Part shown: positions 40,063 through 48,603 of the stretch, piece by piece
How the letters are laid out: each line of letters begins with the position of its first letter
Numbering within the stretch: position 1 is the stretch's first letter
From: Moraxella nasibovis
GTDB lineage: Bacteria; Pseudomonadota; Gammaproteobacteria; Pseudomonadales; Moraxellaceae
Assembly: GCF_029581575.1 (NCBI RefSeq)
Contig: NZ_CP089975.1
Coordinates: forward strand, 1,860,001 to 1,924,000
Length of the DNA: 64,000 bases
Reading direction: 5' to 3'
Program-made: the position numbers and the translations under genes
Notes under the pieces: model-generated
The model's database searches: none
The model's input: only the letters and a program-made list of their open reading frames with translations
Told to the model about the DNA's origin: nothing

Positions 40063-40206
40063 AATGACTCCGTTTTTAGGTTGTTTTTAAAAAGCTTACT
40101 TGATGTGAATATATCATATTTATCTGCTTTATGCCAAGCTGATTGTCTAAAATTTAAGAATTTTGGTCAAATATTTATCGTGAATGAGCAGTCATTTTTT
40201 ATGCTG

Positions 40207-40401
40207 TCAGACACTGATATTCATCACCGCCCAAATAATCAGCCAACAATAAAGTCCAAGTAAGGCATTCAAAATCACACAAGCACCCATACCCAAGATG
40301 CGCCCAAGCACTTTTGATTGAATTGCCTCATAAAAATAATAACAACTAAAAGGTAAGCCAATCATCAAACCAATCGCCATCAACACAACAAAACCGAGCA
40401 T
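40207..40401 (-). CDS. Small inner-membrane protein, unknown
   Basis: The 64-residue product has two hydrophobic helices (MLGFVVLMAIGLMIGLPFSC and VILNALLGLYCWLIIWAVMN) with a short charged loop (EAIQSKVLGR). The ATG at 40401 follows GGAG with an 8-base gap. I do not recognise a family. It lies downstream of the cold-shock gene, beyond a terminator. Confidence 0.6.
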   Translation of the reverse strand: MLGFVVLMAIGLMIGLPFSCYYFYEAIQSKVLGRILGMGACVILNALLGLYCWLIIWAVMNISV

Positions 40402-40418
40402 ACTTAGTTTCTCCAATC

Positions 40419-40457
40419 AATAAAAAAGCACCCGATTGATTTGAGTGCTTTTTTATT
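40419..40457 (-). terminator. Terminator of the cold-shock gene
   Basis: AATAAAAAAGCAC pairs with GTGCTTTTTTATT around a 13 nt loop, 19 bp after the cold-shock stop codon. Confidence 0.8.
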
Positions 40458-40475
40458 GTCATTGAAAAATACTGA

Positions 40476-40688
40476 TTAGATTTTTTCGATTTCTTCGGCT
40501 TGTGGACCTTTTTTGCCTTCGCCCAGAATGAACGCTACTTTTTGACCTTCGGCTAGGGTCTTAAAGCCAGAGCCTGTGATGGCACTGTAATGAGCGAACA
40601 CATCTTGACCGCCATTGTCCTGAGCGATGAAACCAAAACCTTTGGCTTCGTTGAACCATTTTACGGTGCCTTGTACTTTATTTGACAT
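40476..40688 (-). CDS. Cold-shock domain protein (CspA family)
   Basis: The 70-residue single-domain protein has both RNA-binding motifs, [11 protein letters not shown] (RNP1) and DVFAHYSAI (RNP2-like). Such proteins act as RNA chaperones; they may be cold-induced or constitutive. The AT-rich 291 bp upstream (to 40979) may include a long 5' leader, common for cspA genes, but no distinct promoter was identified. Confidence 0.95.
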   Translation of the reverse strand: MSNKVQGTVKWFNEAKGFGFIAQDNGGQDVFAHYSAITGSGFKTLAEGQKVAFILGEGKKGPQAEEIEKI

Positions 40689-40979
40689 AGCAAATTTTCC
40701 TGTATGATTGAAAATATGGCAAAATTACCAAACGAAATATTTATGTTGCCAAAACTGCAAAAAAGTCTCAATGTAAAAAGACGCTTAACTTTCAACCAAT
40801 ACAAAACACTGTTCAAATATTGCTCAAATACGCCCTAAAACCCACTCGTGTGCAAGTTTCAAAGTCGTTTTAACACTCGCCAAAGGCGCCCTGCAAAACC
40901 TACTACGGTACATAAATACCAAGCGCCAGTATAGCAGACTTCACAGGCAAAAGGTGAAATATTTTTGGAAAATCGGCAT

Positions 40980-41411
40980 TTATTTGTAACCAAACGCCGA
41001 GCCGATGGACAAATGCGGCGAGCACAGCACAAAAACGCACAAAATCGCAAACACCAAAGCAAAAGCACGACCAAAATCCAAATATTTAGGCGGCATCACC
41101 AGATCCATCGGATCATCAATGTCGGTGAGTGAAATCAGCTTCGCCCCATAAATCCAGCTCGCCACAAAATACACGCCATAAGAGACGGCGACGCTCATCT
41201 GCAAGTTATCAAAATCCAAGAAAAACAATGCCAAGCCAGACACTACCAGCCACGATGAAGTCATCAGGCTGATGATCGCAAAGACGCCCGACTCAGGCAG
41301 CTTACCTTGATTGTTGCGTATCCAAGTGGTTTCAATCCACACCAAGACCGCCATCACCAAGCTGGCAAGCACATACATACGCTCCAAATTCAAATCAAAA
41401 ACACCCAGCAT
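40980..41411 (-). CDS. Four-helix membrane protein, unknown
   Basis: The 143-residue protein has four hydrophobic stretches (YVLASLVMAVLVWIE, GVFAIISLMTSSWLVVSGLA, SVAVSYGVYFVASWIYG, AFALVFAILCVFVLC) and a conserved-looking loop TDIDDPMDLVMPPKYLDFGR. I do not recognise the family. It is probably transcribed alone. A similar role to other small Moraxellaceae membrane proteins can be guessed, not shown. Confidence 0.65.
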   Translation of the reverse strand: MLGVFDLNLERMYVLASLVMAVLVWIETTWIRNNQGKLPESGVFAIISLMTSSWLVVSGLALFFLDFDNLQMSVAVSYGVYFVASWIYGAKLISLTDIDDPMDLVMPPKYLDFGRAFALVFAILCVFVLCSPHLSIGSAFGYK

Positions 41412-41521
41412 ATTTCACAACACTCACTCACAAAAATTTAACAATCACTTTAAACCATGTCTATCATCAGGGCGTATTGTACATGAATTTTTAGGGAAAG
41501 TTGGGGTTTATTGTGGCAAAT

Positions 41522-42565
41522 TCACCCAAAAAACCCATCAATCCACCCATCAGGCATGTCCGCCAAAGTATATCGCCACTTAGGATTTTTGTCTTTATCA
41601 ATCAATAAAGCTCGCACGCCTTCTTTAAAGTCGCCTTGTAGCACGCACTGGGTCGCCACTATTTTTTCAATCTCAAACATCGCACGCACAGATTTTGGCT
41701 TGATGTGATGATAAATCCGCCAAGTAATCGCTTTGGTCGTATCCGAGCCTTTGATATAGCTATCAATGGCACTACTGATGAACGCACTGTCGCCTTGATA
41801 ATTTTTCAGTGCCGAATCCACTTCTTTGAGCGAGCCTTGATTCATGAGCTGATTGATGGTGTGAAAGTCTGCGATGATTTGGCTGGGCCTAACAGGATTT
41901 TGATGAAATGCGGATAAAATTTGCGATAATTTGCCATGATGATCGCCCCCTTGCCAGTCAGCACGGACGCACGCATCCAGCACTTTTTCAAAATCATCAT
42001 GTGCCAAAAACGCATCGCCCAGCCCCAAATACAAAGCATCCACCCCATCAAAGCGACCGCCTGTCAGCCCCAAAAACAGCCCCACCTTACCCATCATGCG
42101 ATTTAAAAACCACGAACCGCCTGCATCAGGAAACAGCCCAATAGATACCTCAGGCATCGCCATCAGCGTCTCATTCGTGACGACCTTATGACTGCACGCC
42201 GACAAAAGTCCCAAACCGCCACCCATGACGACCCCATGCCCCCACGCCAACAAGGGCTTGGGATAATCGTACATCTCTGCCATCAGCCCATATTCTTGCT
42301 CAAAAAATGCACGAACATCATCCACCCCAGTCGCTTGGGTAAGCGACTTGATGTCGCCGCCAGCACAAAACGCTCGCTCGCCTGCCCCATGAATGACAAC
42401 GGCGGCGACTTTCTCCTCATCTCGCCATGTCAGCAATCTCTCCCTCATCGCCCGCACCATGTCTAGATTTTGGGCATTTAGGGCTTTTGGGTTGTTCAAT
42501 GTCATCACACCAATGACATGATCGTCCTTAGTCTTAATGGTATTAGTAATGATTAAATCTGTCAT
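41522..42565 (-). CDS. Enoyl-CoA hydratase/isomerase-family protein (3-hydroxyisobutyryl-CoA hydrolase-like)
   Basis: The 347-residue crotonase-fold protein has the oxyanion-hole segments HGAGERAFCAGGDIKSL (about 58-74) and GHGVVMGGGLGLLSACSHKV (about 108-127) and the acidic ELxxGLFPDAGG-type motif (MPEVSIGLFPDAGGSW). The length and C-terminal extension fit 3-hydroxyisobutyryl-CoA hydrolase of valine breakdown, but other acyl-CoA substrates are possible. It stands alone. Confidence 0.85.
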   Translation of the reverse strand: MTDLIITNTIKTKDDHVIGVMTLNNPKALNAQNLDMVRAMRERLLTWRDEEKVAAVVIHGAGERAFCAGGDIKSLTQATGVDDVRAFFEQEYGLMAEMYDYPKPLLAWGHGVVMGGGLGLLSACSHKVVTNETLMAMPEVSIGLFPDAGGSWFLNRMMGKVGLFLGLTGGRFDGVDALYLGLGDAFLAHDDFEKVLDACVRADWQGGDHHGKLSQILSAFHQNPVRPSQIIADFHTINQLMNQGSLKEVDSALKNYQGDSAFISSAIDSYIKGSDTTKAITWRIYHHIKPKSVRAMFEIEKIVATQCVLQGDFKEGVRALLIDKDKNPKWRYTLADMPDGWIDGFFG

Positions 42566-42750
42566 ACCCCCTCCTTTAAAAACTCCATTAACATCATCCG
42601 CTCATTCCTAGCATCTGCGCAAAAGCCATGCCCATCAAAAGTGCCTTTGCTGACAAACACAAAATACTCACATCAAGCATAGCAAAATATCTGCATACAG
42701 GCAAGCAACAAAAATCAACAAGCAAAATCCAATCATTGGCAATTTTAACT

Positions 42751-42778
42751 TTGTATTTTGCCTAATTTTACCTATAAT
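42751..42778 (+). promoter_or_regulatory. sigma70 promoter of yaaA
   Basis: TTGTAT at 42751-42756 and a perfect TATAAT at 42773-42778 are 16 bp apart, 44 bp before the yaaA start. Confidence 0.65.
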
Positions 42779-42822
42779 AAAGTCATCCAATAGAAAGTCA
42801 TCAAGCCAATAAGGAACACGCC

Positions 42823-43605
42823 ATGTATTTTTTATTATCTCCTGCCAAAAACCTAGACGAAAAAACGCCCGTACCGCTTGCCTTGGGCGAGCATTACAGC
42901 CAGCCTGCCCTCATCAATGAAGCCATTGACCTAATGGCAACCTTAAAAACCAAAGATGTGCTAGACCTGCAAGAACTCATGCACATCTCCGCCAAAATCG
43001 CTGAGCTGAATGTCGCACGCAATCAGGCTTGGAGTTATCCGTTTGATGGCACTGCCAAGCCTGCCGCTTATTTGTTTGATGGCGATGTCTATACTGGACT
43101 GGACGCTTATTCTTTAAACTCCGAACAAATGATGTATTTAAACAAGCATTTGGGCATTTTATCAGGGCTGTATGGCCTGTTAAAACCACTGGATTTAATG
43201 CTGCCTTATCGCCTTGAAATGGGGACAAAATTCAAAACACCCCATGCGGACAATTTGTACGAATACTGGGGCGATACCATCACCAATCTCATCAACGAAC
43301 GCATCGCTCAAAGCGGCTCGGATGTCCTCATCAACCTAGCGTCTGGCGAATATTATGGTGCGGTCAAGCCCAATAAAATAGACGCCAGCATCATCACACC
43401 AAAATTCCTTGATCAAAAAAACGGACAATATAAAATCATCAGTTTTTATGCCAAAAAAGCTCGTGGCCTGATGGTCAATTTCGCTGCCAAAAACGCCATC
43501 ACAGACGCAGCGACATTGAAGGATTTTGACACCGATGGCTATTATTATGACGAATCATCAAGTAGCGACACAGAGTGGGTATTCAAGCGAGATGAGATGC
43601 GATGA
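42823..43605 (+). CDS. yaaA: Peroxide stress protein YaaA (DUF328)
   Basis: The 260-residue protein begins MYFLLSPAKNLD and has the conserved segments GLYGLLKPLDLMLPYRLEMG and INLASGEYYGAV, standard YaaA features. YaaA lowers free iron and oxidative DNA damage in E. coli. AAGGAACACGCC is the ribosome site. It lies apart from oxyR-ahpC in this window, but belongs to the same stress response in other species. Confidence 0.92.
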   Translation: MYFLLSPAKNLDEKTPVPLALGEHYSQPALINEAIDLMATLKTKDVLDLQELMHISAKIAELNVARNQAWSYPFDGTAKPAAYLFDGDVYTGLDAYSLNSEQMMYLNKHLGILSGLYGLLKPLDLMLPYRLEMGTKFKTPHADNLYEYWGDTITNLINERIAQSGSDVLINLASGEYYGAVKPNKIDASIITPKFLDQKNGQYKIISFYAKKARGLMVNFAAKNAITDAATLKDFDTDGYYYDESSSSDTEWVFKRDEMR

Positions 43606-43684
43606 TTGCCTATAAAACATGGCGCATACAGCTTACTGACTGCCCTTAAAATCATTCAAACGCAAGCCAAATCAACATAAGGCG

Positions 43685-43708
43685 GTAGGGGCGAATTGCC
43701 ATTCGCCC
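43685..43708. repeat. GGGCGAATT palindrome family, single arm
   Basis: A 24 bp copy (GTAGGGGCGAATTGCC, then ATTCGCCC) of the element found as an inverted pair at 9467-9529. It lies between yaaA and rlmA. Confidence 0.8.
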
Positions 43709-43808
43709 TTGCAAATTAAGTTTAAGTTTGGTTAGTGGGTGGCTTGACATGGTAAAAATGCTTTTTTTGCGATAAAATAAGCATTCTGACAATCACCATA
43801 CCAAGCAT

Positions 43809-44633
43809 ATGCTCACCTGCCCCATCTGCCACACTGCCCTAAATCTACAAGGCAAAACCTATACTTGCCAAAACCGCCACAGCTATGATGTCGCCAAAGA
43901 CGGCTATGTCAATCTGCACATCGTCCAGCACAAAAACAGCCACACCGCAGGCGATACGCCAGAGTCAGTGCAGGCTCGCAGGCGATTTTTAGCCAGCGGG
44001 TTTTATCAGCCACTGCGTGATAAAATATCTAGCATTATCAATGAGTTATCGCCAAATACTGTCCTAGACATCGGCTGCGGTGAAGGCTATTATACCAGTA
44101 GCCTTGCCCAAAATGACCGCCAAGTCATTGGGCTGGACATCGCAAAAGCCGCCATCATCGCCGCTGCCAAAGCCCACAAAACGAGCCCAAACGGCAACAT
44201 CTCATGGGTGGTCGGCACAGGGGCGGTACTGCCTGTGGCGGACGGTAGTGTGGATATTTGCACAAGTTTTTTTAGCCCCTTGCCAAAGGCTCAAATGCTA
44301 AAAGTTCTGCGGACAGATGGACTATTGCTCGTGGCGACACCAGCGGCAAACCATCTCTACACGATGAGAGAGCGGCTGTTTGACACGGTCAATTTACACA
44401 ACCCTGCCAAGTTTGTCGCAGAATTATCGCCAGAATTTACGCTGATGGATGAGTGGCAAATTGACGCACCGATGGTATTAGACCGCCAAAATTTGTCCGA
44501 TTTGATTGACATGACACCTTATACTTATAAGGCAAAACTTGAACGCAAAACTGCCCTAAAAGCGTGCGAGCGGTTTGAAACGGCGGCAAGTTTTTGTGTG
44601 TATCTGTTTAAAAAATCATCGCAATCATCGTAA
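43809..44633 (+). CDS. rlmA: 23S rRNA (guanine745-N1)-methyltransferase RlmA
   Basis: The 274-residue protein has an N-terminal zinc site (CPICHTAL and CQNRHSYD) followed by DGYVNL and the SAM-binding motif VLDIGCGEGYYTS (about 83-95). This matches RlmA/RrmA, which methylates G745 in helix 35 of 23S rRNA. Length is normal. It begins right after a short A/T-rich leader; the ORF is monocistronic. Confidence 0.9.
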   Translation: MLTCPICHTALNLQGKTYTCQNRHSYDVAKDGYVNLHIVQHKNSHTAGDTPESVQARRRFLASGFYQPLRDKISSIINELSPNTVLDIGCGEGYYTSSLAQNDRQVIGLDIAKAAIIAAAKAHKTSPNGNISWVVGTGAVLPVADGSVDICTSFFSPLPKAQMLKVLRTDGLLLVATPAANHLYTMRERLFDTVNLHNPAKFVAELSPEFTLMDEWQIDAPMVLDRQNLSDLIDMTPYTYKAKLERKTALKACERFETAASFCVYLFKKSSQSS

Positions 44634-44713
44634 ATTGCACGCACCATAATCCACCAACACGCCAAACTTAAAATCATGCAGTTTGGCAGTTGGTAGGCAA
44701 TTATGATTTACAG

Positions 44714-45256
44714 TCATTGAGCGGTTTTTTGGAAGGATGCTAAGTCGTAGCCGGACTGCTTGGCGATGCGTAAATACCGCTCATAAGTAGCGTCGTCAAG
44801 GGATTTGTCACGAGACAAAATCCAAAGATACTTGCGGTTGGGTGTGCCAACCAACGCAGATTGATAGCGGTCATTCTCGCCATCAAGTGCCAGCACCCAG
44901 TAGTCCGCCTGACCAAAGGGAAGTTTTTTAAGAATGGATGGCAAAAACGACACTTTAAGCTTAGCATTAGTATCATCAATGGCATAAGCCTCGCCCTTGG
45001 CGGTGCTTAGCTTGCCTGAGCGGGTCAGGCATTCGTTATGCACGCTGATTTTGCCGTTGTTTTTTAAGGCGTAAGTCGCCTTGACATCAGAGACGCACTT
45101 GTTTTGAAAGGGCATGGGCAGCCTGCCAATCTCATACCATTCACCCAGATAAGCATCCAGCACCACCTCAGGTACGGTGGCAGGCTTAGCATGTGCTGAT
45201 ACTACGCTCAGCATGGCGCAAAGAATGGCTGATACTGCAAGAAATTTTTTCATCAT
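44714..45256 (-). CDS. blc: Bacterial lipocalin (Blc-like), secreted
   Basis: The 180-residue protein has a signal peptide (ending SAHA-KPATVPE) and the lipocalin motif YLGEWYEIGRLP, followed by CVSDVKATYAL, FGQADYWVLALD and LWILSRDKSLDD. Lipocalins of this family bind lipids in the periplasm or outer membrane. E. coli Blc is a lipoprotein; a lipobox is not clear here, so this one may be soluble. It follows topA by 36 bp on the same strand. Confidence 0.9.
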   Translation of the reverse strand: MMKKFLAVSAILCAMLSVVSAHAKPATVPEVVLDAYLGEWYEIGRLPMPFQNKCVSDVKATYALKNNGKISVHNECLTRSGKLSTAKGEAYAIDDTNAKLKVSFLPSILKKLPFGQADYWVLALDGENDRYQSALVGTPNRKYLWILSRDKSLDDATYERYLRIAKQSGYDLASFQKTAQ

Positions 45257-45292
45257 ATTAACCTCAAATCCAGATTCATACCAAGAACAATC

Positions 45293-47920
45293 TTATTCAG
45301 ACACCCACGCACCATTTCGCCACACAAGTGCAAATTTGGTTGCTTTGCCGTCTTTTTCAGAGCCGATATATTGCTCGTTATTTTTACGAGACCAACGCAA
45401 AATGGTTGGATTACCATTATCATCAACATCGGGAGCGGCGAACAGATATTGAAATTTTTCGTCCAGCTGTTCTTGGATGCTGCGTAATTCAGCAAGTTTT
45501 GGCGGACGAGTTTCACGCACTTTGGGGAATTTGCTTGCCGCTAGGAACAAGCCTGCCGCCCCTTCACGCAGCACATAATGATCGTCAAACTTCGCCGAAC
45601 GCAACTGCGGCATACTGATTGCTGTCATTCGTGGCGGTGCTGCTTGTCCGTTTTTGAGCACCTTGCGGGTGTTATCGCAGCTACGGCAAGCAAAATACGC
45701 CCCAAATCGCCCTGTTTTTAGCGCCATTTGTCCATCGCATTTGTCGCAGTCAATGGTCGGTGCGTCATTGTCCACGCCGCCTACCACTTCAAAAACGCCC
45801 TTTTCAAGCGTATAACCATCGCAGTCAGGGTTGTTGCCACAGATGTGGAGTTTTAGACCACCATCAACGATGTAGCTGTCCATCGCTGCGTTACATTTTG
45901 GACAGCGTTTTTTCTCCATCAGGGCATTGACTTCGGCAGATTCATCATCAGCATCAAAGACGAATGCCGCTGCTGGCATTAAGTTTTTAGTGCCTTTGCA
46001 GCGTTCTTTTGGTGGCAGATTATAGCCTGTACAGCCCAAAAACACGCCCGTTGAGCCTGTGCGGATTTGCATTGGGCGGCTGCATTGCTCGCAGTGAATG
46101 TCTGGCACATTGGTCGGGTCGTTTGGACGCATACCGTCTTTGCCTTTGGCGGTGTCCAATTTGCCCTTAAAATCGCCATAAAAACTGTCCAGCACACCCT
46201 TCCAGTCTTGATGACCGTCAGCGACTTCATCCAGTTTGCCTTCAAGCCCTGCGGTAAATGCATAATCCATCAAATCAGGAAAGCTCTCCACCAAGCGTTC
46301 GGTTACGATGTCGCCCATTTTTTCGGCATATAGGCGTTTGTTTTCTAGGCGGACATAGCCACGCTCTTGAATGGTTGAGATGATGGACGCATAAGTTGAT
46401 GGTCGTCCGATGCCACGACTTTCTAGCTCTTTGACCAAACTTGCCTCCGAATAGCGGGCAGGCGGTTTGGTAAAATGCTGGCTTGGCTCAATGTTAATCA
46501 GCGGTAACTGGTCGCCCACTTTAACGCTTGGCAGTAGCACATCATCACTTTTGGCTGGTGGCTGAACTTTGGTGTAACCATCAAAAATCAGCGTACGCCC
46601 TTTGGCTTTTAGCTCCACACCGCCAGCATCAACCAGCAAACTCACTGACTGATAGCGAGCTGGCGTCATCTGGCACGCCACAAACTGTCGCCAAATCAGC
46701 TCATACAGACGCTGGGCATCTCGCTCCATGGCGGTGAGCTGACCTGATTTGACAGCGACATTAGAAGGACGAATCGCCTCGTGGGCTTCTTGAGCGTTTT
46801 GTTTATTGCCGTAGAAATTGGGCTTTTCTGGCAAGTACTTTTCGCCAAAATTCTGCCCAATGTAGCCACGCACCGCCATCAAGGCATCTTGGCTTAAAAA
46901 GGTAGAATCCGTACGCATATAAGTGATATGTCCTGCCTCGTATAGGCGTTGGGCTAAAATCATCGTTTTTTTGACGCTAAATCCCAAGCGAGTGCTTGCC
47001 GCCTGCTGCAAGGTTGATGTGATGAACGGTGCAGACGCACGAGACTGAGTCGGCTTTTCGTCAATGCTTGAAACGACAAAGGGGCTATTTTGTAGGATGC
47101 TGACAATGCCATTTGCCTCATCAGCATTGCCAAGTTTTAAGGTTTTGCCTTGATATTTGGTCGCCTCTAAGCGCAAGGTCTCGTTCAAGGCGGTGTTGTT
47201 GGTGTGGATTTCCCAATATTCCACTGGCACAAAAGCACGAATCTCTCGCTCTCGCTCCACCACCAAACGAGTGGCAACCGACTGCACACGCCCTGCCGAC
47301 AAGCCACGAGCCACTTTCGCCCACAATAATGGCGACACCATAAAGCCCACCACACGATCCAAGAATCGACGAGCTTGCTGAGCATTGACACGATCTAGAT
47401 TGACTTTGGCAGGCTGCTCAAAGGCGTTTTGCACGGCGGTTTTGGTAATTTCGTTGAACACCACACGGCTGTATTTGGCATCGTCCCCACCGATGACTTC
47501 TTGCAAGTGCCACGCAATCGCCTCCCCCTCTCTATCCAAGTCCGTTGCCAGATAGATTTTATCAGCGTCTTTGGCGAGTGCTTTTAGCTCTTTGATGACT
47601 TTGGTTTTGTTGGGCAAAATCTCATATACCGCCGCCCAATCATGCTCAGGATCGACGCCCATACGACGCACCAAGGCTCGCTGGGCTTTTTCTTCACGAG
47701 ACAATCCTGTTTCATCGCCTTTGACTTTGGTCTTATCCGTGCCAGAAACGGGCAAATCACGAATATGCCCCACGCTTGAACGCACGATAAAATCATTACC
47801 CAGATATTTATTAATGGTTTTTGCCTTGGCTGGCGACTCCACAATGACCAAAGATTTGCCTTTGGCAGATGGTGTGGTCGTTGATGTTTTGGTTTTTTTG
47901 GTGGTTGTCTTTACAGCCAT
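45293..47920 (-). CDS. topA: DNA topoisomerase I
   Basis: The 875-residue product from ATG 47920 ([13 protein letters not shown]) has the Toprim motif [19 protein letters not shown], the [15 protein letters not shown] metal site, the active-site tyrosine in [12 protein letters not shown] and three C-terminal zinc ribbons (CEQCSRP, CPKCNAA, CDKCDGQ). It relaxes negative supercoils. The AAGGTAGC ribosome site supports this start; a 29-residue extension to 48007 was rejected. It is slightly longer at the Lys/Thr-rich N-terminus than E. coli TopA. Confidence 0.96.
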   Translation of the reverse strand: MAVKTTTKKTKTSTTTPSAKGKSLVIVESPAKAKTINKYLGNDFIVRSSVGHIRDLPVSGTDKTKVKGDETGLSREEKAQRALVRRMGVDPEHDWAAVYEILPNKTKVIKELKALAKDADKIYLATDLDREGEAIAWHLQEVIGGDDAKYSRVVFNEITKTAVQNAFEQPAKVNLDRVNAQQARRFLDRVVGFMVSPLLWAKVARGLSAGRVQSVATRLVVEREREIRAFVPVEYWEIHTNNTALNETLRLEATKYQGKTLKLGNADEANGIVSILQNSPFVVSSIDEKPTQSRASAPFITSTLQQAASTRLGFSVKKTMILAQRLYEAGHITYMRTDSTFLSQDALMAVRGYIGQNFGEKYLPEKPNFYGNKQNAQEAHEAIRPSNVAVKSGQLTAMERDAQRLYELIWRQFVACQMTPARYQSVSLLVDAGGVELKAKGRTLIFDGYTKVQPPAKSDDVLLPSVKVGDQLPLINIEPSQHFTKPPARYSEASLVKELESRGIGRPSTYASIISTIQERGYVRLENKRLYAEKMGDIVTERLVESFPDLMDYAFTAGLEGKLDEVADGHQDWKGVLDSFYGDFKGKLDTAKGKDGMRPNDPTNVPDIHCEQCSRPMQIRTGSTGVFLGCTGYNLPPKERCKGTKNLMPAAAFVFDADDESAEVNALMEKKRCPKCNAAMDSYIVDGGLKLHICGNNPDCDGYTLEKGVFEVVGGVDNDAPTIDCDKCDGQMALKTGRFGAYFACRSCDNTRKVLKNGQAAPPRMTAISMPQLRSAKFDDHYVLREGAAGLFLAASKFPKVRETRPPKLAELRSIQEQLDEKFQYLFAAPDVDDNGNPTILRWSRKNNEQYIGSEKDGKATKFALVWRNGAWVSE

Positions 47921-48045
47921 AAAGCTACCTTTTTCTTTATCATCATTATCAATTTTTAAAAAATAAATCAGGCACGAAAAATCGTCCATTTTTATAAAAT
48001 AGCACACATTGAGCCATCATGACAAGATGGCAATGCGTTTTAAGA

Positions 48046-48579
48046 TCATTTGCGTGCGTTGATGTCATCGCCGATCGCCATCAACGCCTGCTGCAAGGCG
48101 GACAAATCTGCTTTGGCGAGCGTCTGGTCTAATTTTTGCACACCTCTATCGCCCTGATAGCGAACATCCAGCCAGTATAGCACCACGCTGTTGGCTTTGT
48201 ATTGTAAGCCTATGGCATGAGCTTTAATGGGCGTAGGCAAGCAGTCTAGCACCGATAAATCCACAGCAGCATCAACCGCTCGCCACACATTTTCTTGATA
48301 AATCAGCCGCCCCATCGGCAGTCGCCAGTCGTCATTGACCACGCCATACACCGCCACAAGGTCGGTTTTGGTGGCGTGATGATTGTGCCTTTGGGCTTTG
48401 GCAGGTAGCCAATCTGGGCGTGCGACAAGTTTTGGATTAAAGCCAAATTGACGAGCCAGCAGACGAAAATCTGCCGAACGCACTTCGTAAGCCTTAGGTT
48501 TTAGGGCAAAGACATTGCCAAGCAAAAACCCTGCCACGCCCAGCACAACAATGATCGGTAGATAAGTTTGAATGTCCAT
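48046..48579 (-). CDS. Membrane-anchored protein of unknown function
   Basis: The 177-residue protein has one N-terminal hydrophobic helix (TYLPIIVVLGVAGFLLGNVF) and a soluble domain beginning with LRLLARQFGFNPKLVARP-like sequence (ADFRLLARQFGFNPK) and DWLPAK. I do not recognise a named family. It lies between ftsK and topA on the same strand (24 bp after ftsK), so it may be co-transcribed with ftsK. Confidence 0.75.
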   Translation of the reverse strand: MDIQTYLPIIVVLGVAGFLLGNVFALKPKAYEVRSADFRLLARQFGFNPKLVARPDWLPAKAQRHNHHATKTDLVAVYGVVNDDWRLPMGRLIYQENVWRAVDAAVDLSVLDCLPTPIKAHAIGLQYKANSVVLYWLDVRYQGDRGVQKLDQTLAKADLSALQQALMAIGDDINARK

Positions 48580-48603
48580 GCAATCCCTATTACATCAAAA
48601 CCG